A stretch of 64,000 nucleotides of DNA from Balanoglossus misakiensis. Its lineage: Eukaryota; Hemichordata. The stretch is taken from positions 4,588,001 to 4,652,000 of the forward strand of contig CM082580.2 of the NCBI GenBank assembly GCA_040954595.2. The letters run 5' to 3'. Positions 60,144 through 64,000 of the stretch are shown here, piece after piece. The position numbers and the translations under genes are program-made. The notes beneath the pieces are model-generated. The model saw only the letters and a list, made by a program, of their open reading frames with translations. It ran no database searches and had not been told where the DNA came from. Position 1 is the first letter of the stretch, and every line of letters begins with the position of its first letter.

Positions 60144-61364
60144 TCACCAACCTTCTCGAGTGTTTCCAACGATGTAAGTAGTTGCAACGTTGGTGCCGTA
60201 CATCTCAGAAGTTAGGGCGATGCGTTCACCGGGTGATATTTGAGTAGTGACCTCAGGAATCTTAGAGATTTCGTCAAAATCCAGGATGCGTTCGGCCTTG
60301 CCAGAAGCATAGGTGTCTACGAAGCCCCACATGCCGTGTAGTCCATTCGGAGATGGTGTCTCAATAGTTTCTCCGCAACTAAGTTGAAGCAAATCTTGCA
60401 CGAGATCTCCATTGGTGTATACTTGTTGGGATATGATCGCCATTCCAAGATCAACCCTCCCGTTAACCTCAAGGAACTTATATTCCCCGTTTGGCAGCGA
60501 GAAGAATTCGATGTTAAGGAACTGGTTGTCGAACCCCTTTTCGATCAGTTTCCTCAAGATTTTGTCCGCCAACTGCCAGACCTTCGCTTCTTCTTTCGCC
60601 GACGCGCACGAAGGTGCAAACCCCCCGAGGAAGGTACGTGCGCCCTCTCTTGGTGGGTTTCTGTCGAAAAGCCAATCGTGGACGCCCATGTGCATTATCT
60701 GGCCATTCCGAACACAACAATTCGCCGTAGTTATTGCCAAGGCATCGATATATTCCTCGAGTAAGATACACGAAGAAAGGGCATACGGATAGGTATTAAC
60801 ATCAATCCACTTGTGTGCGAAAGTTTTGCTAATAAACTGGCAGTCATTGTTGCTTTGAAGGTGCGTCAAAGCCTTATGGAGTTCATTCGTACCTGTTATC
60901 TTATGAACCCCGAATGACGACTCCCCGATCACCGGTTTAACGCAACACACGCCTCCAACATTCTTCAAAAAATCACTCGCCTTCGATATTGTGACTTCTA
61001 AGCTGTCATCCAAGTTAAGTAGAATCGACTTGGCCTGCGGGATATCAGGATCCAAAATTCTTGCTCCGTAATACTTGTGCGAGGTCAGAAAAGCAGCCTC
61101 CACCGACGGACCTCTGATATGGGGGAACGTATCGGACAGGGCAGCGTGCACAACAGACCCTACATCACTGCCACTTATCACGGCATCAATGTTGCAGTCG
61201 CGTACCATTCCAATGCACCGTTCTGTGTAGTCGTACAAGTTGAACTTTTCTCTTGTATCCCATTTGGCATTAACCAAGGAGTATTTCTGTTTCACCTCTG
61301 GATGCGTGTGTAACGTTATGAAGATACTTTCATCGAAGTTTGCTGGACACAATACGAGTGTCTT
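60144..61364 (-). CDS. ATP-grasp domain enzyme, last exon (5' exons not found)
   Basis: One exon of 407 codons, from an acceptor (TTATCACAG, edge 61364) to TGA at 60144-60146. The frame begins KTLVLCPANFDES without an ATG, so at least one 5' exon lies to the right. ATP-grasp enzymes join a carboxylate to an amine or thiol through an acyl-phosphate. Seen here: an N-terminal nucleotide-fold domain (IDAVISGSDVG), the phosphate-binding loop VKPVIGESSFGVHKI, the adenine-strand region ILLEEYIDA and the metal-binding NIEFFS...YKFLEVNGR. Relatives include D-Ala ligase, carnosine synthase and many amino-acid ligases; the product is not predictable. The frame stays open for 62 more codons after the TGA, see findings. 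Length fits a typical single-chain ligase of about 400-450 residues. Confidence 0.85.
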   Translation of the reverse strand, partial: KTLVLCPANFDESIFITLHTHPEVKQKYSLVNAKWDTREKFNLYDYTERCIGMVRDCNIDAVISGSDVGSVVHAALSDTFPHIRGPSVEAAFLTSHKYYGARILDPDIPQAKSILLNLDDSLEVTISKASDFLKNVGGVCCVKPVIGESSFGVHKITGTNELHKALTHLQSNNDCQFISKTFAHKWIDVNTYPYALSSCILLEEYIDALAITTANCCVRNGQIMHMGVHDWLFDRNPPREGARTFLGGFAPSCASAKEEAKVWQLADKILRKLIEKGFDNQFLNIEFFSLPNGEYKFLEVNGRVDLGMAIISQQVYTNGDLVQDLLQLSCGETIETPSPNGLHGMWGFVDTYASGKAERILDFDEISKIPEVTTQISPGERIALTSEMYGTNVATTYIVGNTREGW

Positions 61365-63207
61365 CTGTGATAAGAAAATACATTCCAGGCATCAAGGTAG
61401 TAGCAACTGTGCCAGGATACAGGGCAAGCACATTTCTTTGAAGCCCCTTTTAATTCTATAGGAACAAGTGCTCTTCGGCATCCGTGTATTTTTACGTATC
61501 ACACCCGACGACCCGGTTGAATGATTGCTCCAAACGGCAGTAAACGTCAATTTTACATTGTTTTTATTTTATATACATAACTTGACAAAAATGTATTTTA
61601 AATCACATATAATGAATACGATATATAATCATTGCATTACCTTCACTGCAGCGAAAAGACTTGAACTTCGTCTGTACAAAGTTGATAGCATGTTTTCAGA
61701 ATACTACAATAAAGCATTCAACTAAAAATTATTAAAAGGGAGGAAACTTTCCTGTACTTGACTGAAGAAACATTTTCTTTCATTGCTGTTTACATATAGT
61801 TGTTAGTATTTCGGGAACTGGGTAGTATATTTTGACACTGGACTATCTCCGTTAAGGTGATAAACACTCATAGATTAATTTTCTGTTCTATTATCAAAAT
61901 TTCACACCAGGCTCAGGTATCAGAATTTACACACACAAACAGAAGTATATTTTAGCCAAACGCTGTAAGGAAGGATCACAATCTACGTGATTGACTAACC
62001 CCAATTTCCTCCGGCCCGCCCCTTTTATAATTAATGAAAACTCCCTTACACCAAAACTTCCATTGCGAATCACACATCACGTCAACGTCATTGTGTACCG
62101 GAAGTGCAATATTTTGAAACGGTCGTTGCTGAAATACCACTCTTCCTTTAGTTTTTCGACTGCTAGATATCAAAGATATGCAAACTAAAGAAGTGTTCAT
62201 CAAAGAATCTATCGTTTGTTGGCAACATATACACATGATATAAGCCCCATCGCCCTTATACCGCACTTCCGGTCACCGGATTCGAAATAGCTGTACTACT
62301 ATTATTCACAATCATGAAGATCCACACTCACGTCCACCTCTGCCTCCAGCTTGGTGGCCAGGAATTACCATGTCCCTGACACGTGCAGGCTGTTCTAGTA
62401 CTAAAACTAACCTGATCAGAGCTTATACGCACACCCAAATTGACCTAGGAGATAAGTCTTTACCAACTGGCAAAACGGCGTCAGTTATTCAGCCGAGCAT
62501 TGACCTCTGACGTCATACATGGCCACTAGGCTAAAAGGAGATGTACATGCTTACTTGACGGGGGGGGGGGGGGGTCTTTGCTGCTATGTCCGCCAGGTAT
62601 TAAACAGGGCAACAGTTGGTAACGTAACACAAAATATACATCCAAGGTGGGAACATTGCTTATTGCGCGGTCTCGATTATTGAATAGATGGCTTTCCGCT
62701 CACTGCGAGATCTCGCGAGACGAGACAATAAAAATAGCAACGGGTTGCTAGCCAAGTCAAACTCTGCATGAAACTAGAATATGTGCTGATTTAAAAACAA
62801 TTGTAGCACTTGTGCCTGTTTAATGCGATGGACAATTTCTTGTCTGTCATCTATCCCTGTGACTTGATAATGTTCTCCCATATTAAAGGTATATGGTCAC
62901 CTATGCAAATTTTGCTACAGTTACCATGGTAAATTTAGATCTAACCAACCACAGATTTTCAGTGGGTGGCACACGCGAAAAAAGAGCGCCACCATACGTT
63001 CTTTAGAACACTCAAATACGCCATTTCATCTACACATGGCGAGATGTAAATTGGAGGTGACCATATACCATAAATAGCCTAGTTACGCGGCATCTCGCAG
63101 GGTGAAGTTCGGAAAATTGTCTATTTACGACAGACACTGCTCTATACTACAGTTTTCAATAGAAAATCAGAGGTGTGCCCTGTTTTGAGGGTCAAGATTT
63201 TCATTCT

Positions 63208-63228
63208 GCGCCCCTCAAGTATTACAGC
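63208..63228. repeat. 21-bp dispersed motif, second copy
   Basis: Identical to 59210-59230. Confidence 0.6.
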
Positions 63229-63521
63229 ACACTTGTTTCATGGAATTACAGGATAAATGTAGTAGGCCTAAGTATAGGATATGTTGTCACCTCAAACGTA
63301 ATATTTCAATTGTCAGACATTTTTTGGTGTGATTTTATGGACTTGAAAATACGGTGCTGGAGATCATTGAGGCACTAGAAATGGGCAAGATTCCTTCCTT
63401 GTCTCTCTTTGTATATTGGGAGTGTTGCTTGCCGTGGAGCAAAAAAATATCCCAGCCCTAACCATAACCGTTGAATATACCCTAACCCTAACATGTCAAC
63501 AAACAAACGTGACCATATTTA

Positions 63522-63618
63522 TAAACAAACAAACAAACAAACTTGTTTTGTTTATTTTGCAAATCAATAATATAAACAAACAAACAAACAAACAAACAAA
63601 CAAACAAACAAACAAACA
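63522..63618. repeat. (AAAC)n microsatellite in two blocks
   Basis: Runs of AAAC/CAAA at about 63522-63543 and 63573-63618. The frames on both strands across it come from the repeat. Confidence 0.95.
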
Positions 63619-63830
63619 CACTAAAAGCGCGTAGGGTGCGCCCCCTGTGGTTGTTTTTCTTGCCGGCCCGCGACACGTAAATATATTAACTGATTTGAAA
63701 GAAACGTTCTAAAGTCTTTGTTTAGGATGTCCTTCTGGATCAGTCATGTGGAATTGTGGGTAACTTATCACACTGTGTCTGTTCACGGTCACTCGTGACC
63801 GTGGTCTGTTCAAGTACAGCATAATACAAG

Positions 63831-63860
63831 ATGGCCGAGGACAGTCTTCCAAAAAGGCAA
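63831..63860 (+). CDS. Candidate first coding exon of a gene leaving the window
   Basis: ATG at 63831 in a good start context (ACAAGATGGCC) encodes MAEDSLPKRQ up to a GT donor at 63861. The AAGATGGCC context is YY1-like, as in many housekeeping start sites. A perfect hairpin CACGGTCAC TC GTGACCGTG lies just upstream (63784-63803). Only ten residues are seen, so no family can be named; this may be chance. Confidence 0.35.
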
Positions 63861-64000
63861 GTATTTTCTTAAAGATATTAATATGACTTACGTCTGTTAA
63901 TATTGACGCAGAACGAGCCGATCGTGACGATTCTATTAAACATAGTCAGTGTCAGTCGTCGTTATGCCACTTTCAGATGACGCGACAATGAATGTGACCT

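Larger units (their letters stand above)
61365..63830. other. Right-hand intergenic region / probable 5' part of the ATP-grasp gene
   Basis: The missing first exon(s) of the ATP-grasp gene should lie here but could not be picked out. ETS-type motifs ACCGGAAGTG (about 62098) and its complement GCACTTCCGGT (about 62264) face each other and may mark a promoter. There is a G-run at 62560-62573. No other gene seen. Confidence 0.4.

Noticed and set aside
63436-63500. CCCTAACCCTAAC as an interstitial telomere
   Set aside because: Only about two exact repeat units; too short to mean anything.

Overview
The window is nuclear DNA from an animal. Genes are split by introns with GT-AG borders (one GC-AG), are widely spaced, and sit among many short inverted-repeat elements and microsatellites. 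Gene content (SLC13 transporter, arylamine N-acetyltransferase, ARL5 GTPase, glycine N-acyltransferase-like protein, DUF4239 membrane protein, ATP-grasp enzyme, tandem C2H2 zinc-finger genes) plus a LINE, a DIRS-like fragment and many MITEs suggests a marine invertebrate such as an amphioxus, hemichordate or lophotrochozoan. The species cannot be fixed from the sequence alone. Several of the longest open frames begin at TTG or run through intron sequence, so starts and ends here were set from splice sites and ATG codons.

Layout. 1-3.2 kb: last six exons of an SLC13-type carrier (+). 4.35-5.26 kb: a single-coding-exon arylamine N-acetyltransferase (+). 6.3-9.1 kb: a 5'-truncated non-LTR retrotransposon (-). 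9.4-10.2 kb: a P-loop sulfotransferase-like gene (-). 10.8-11.3 kb: a retroelement gag-like fragment (+). 12.7-28.2 kb: three tandem three-exon zinc-finger genes (-) with 22, 15 and 25 fingers, formed by duplication of a unit of about 5 kb. 30.5-39.9 kb: a complete six-exon ARL5 GTPase gene (+). 43.3-44.5 kb: a tandem duplication with promoter-like features. 45.7-46.6 kb: a glycine N-acyltransferase-like gene (-). 49.5-57.5 kb: a nine-exon DUF4239 multi-pass membrane protein (-). 60.1-61.4 kb: the last exon of an ATP-grasp enzyme (-). 63.83 kb: a possible first exon of a gene running off the right edge (+).

The genes look functionally unrelated, apart from the zinc-finger cluster. In that cluster the paralogous copies serve as empty-site controls for each other: a 416-bp foldback element is present in intron 1 of copy 1 but not copy 2, and a 314-bp palindromic element is present in intron 1 of copy 2 but not copy 1. 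All three copies share a short proximal block with a direct-repeat AGGTCA motif and a CTCF-core-like motif, and all three carry broken zinc-finger remnants downstream of their stop codons.

No tRNA, rRNA or CRISPR array was recognised. The most unusual observations are the zinc-finger cluster with its shared unnamed N-terminus and stop position, the metazoan DUF4239 gene, the altered SNT motif of the SLC13 protein, an open frame after the UGA of the ATP-grasp gene, and a set of apparently non-autonomous DNA elements with readable ends and target-site duplications.
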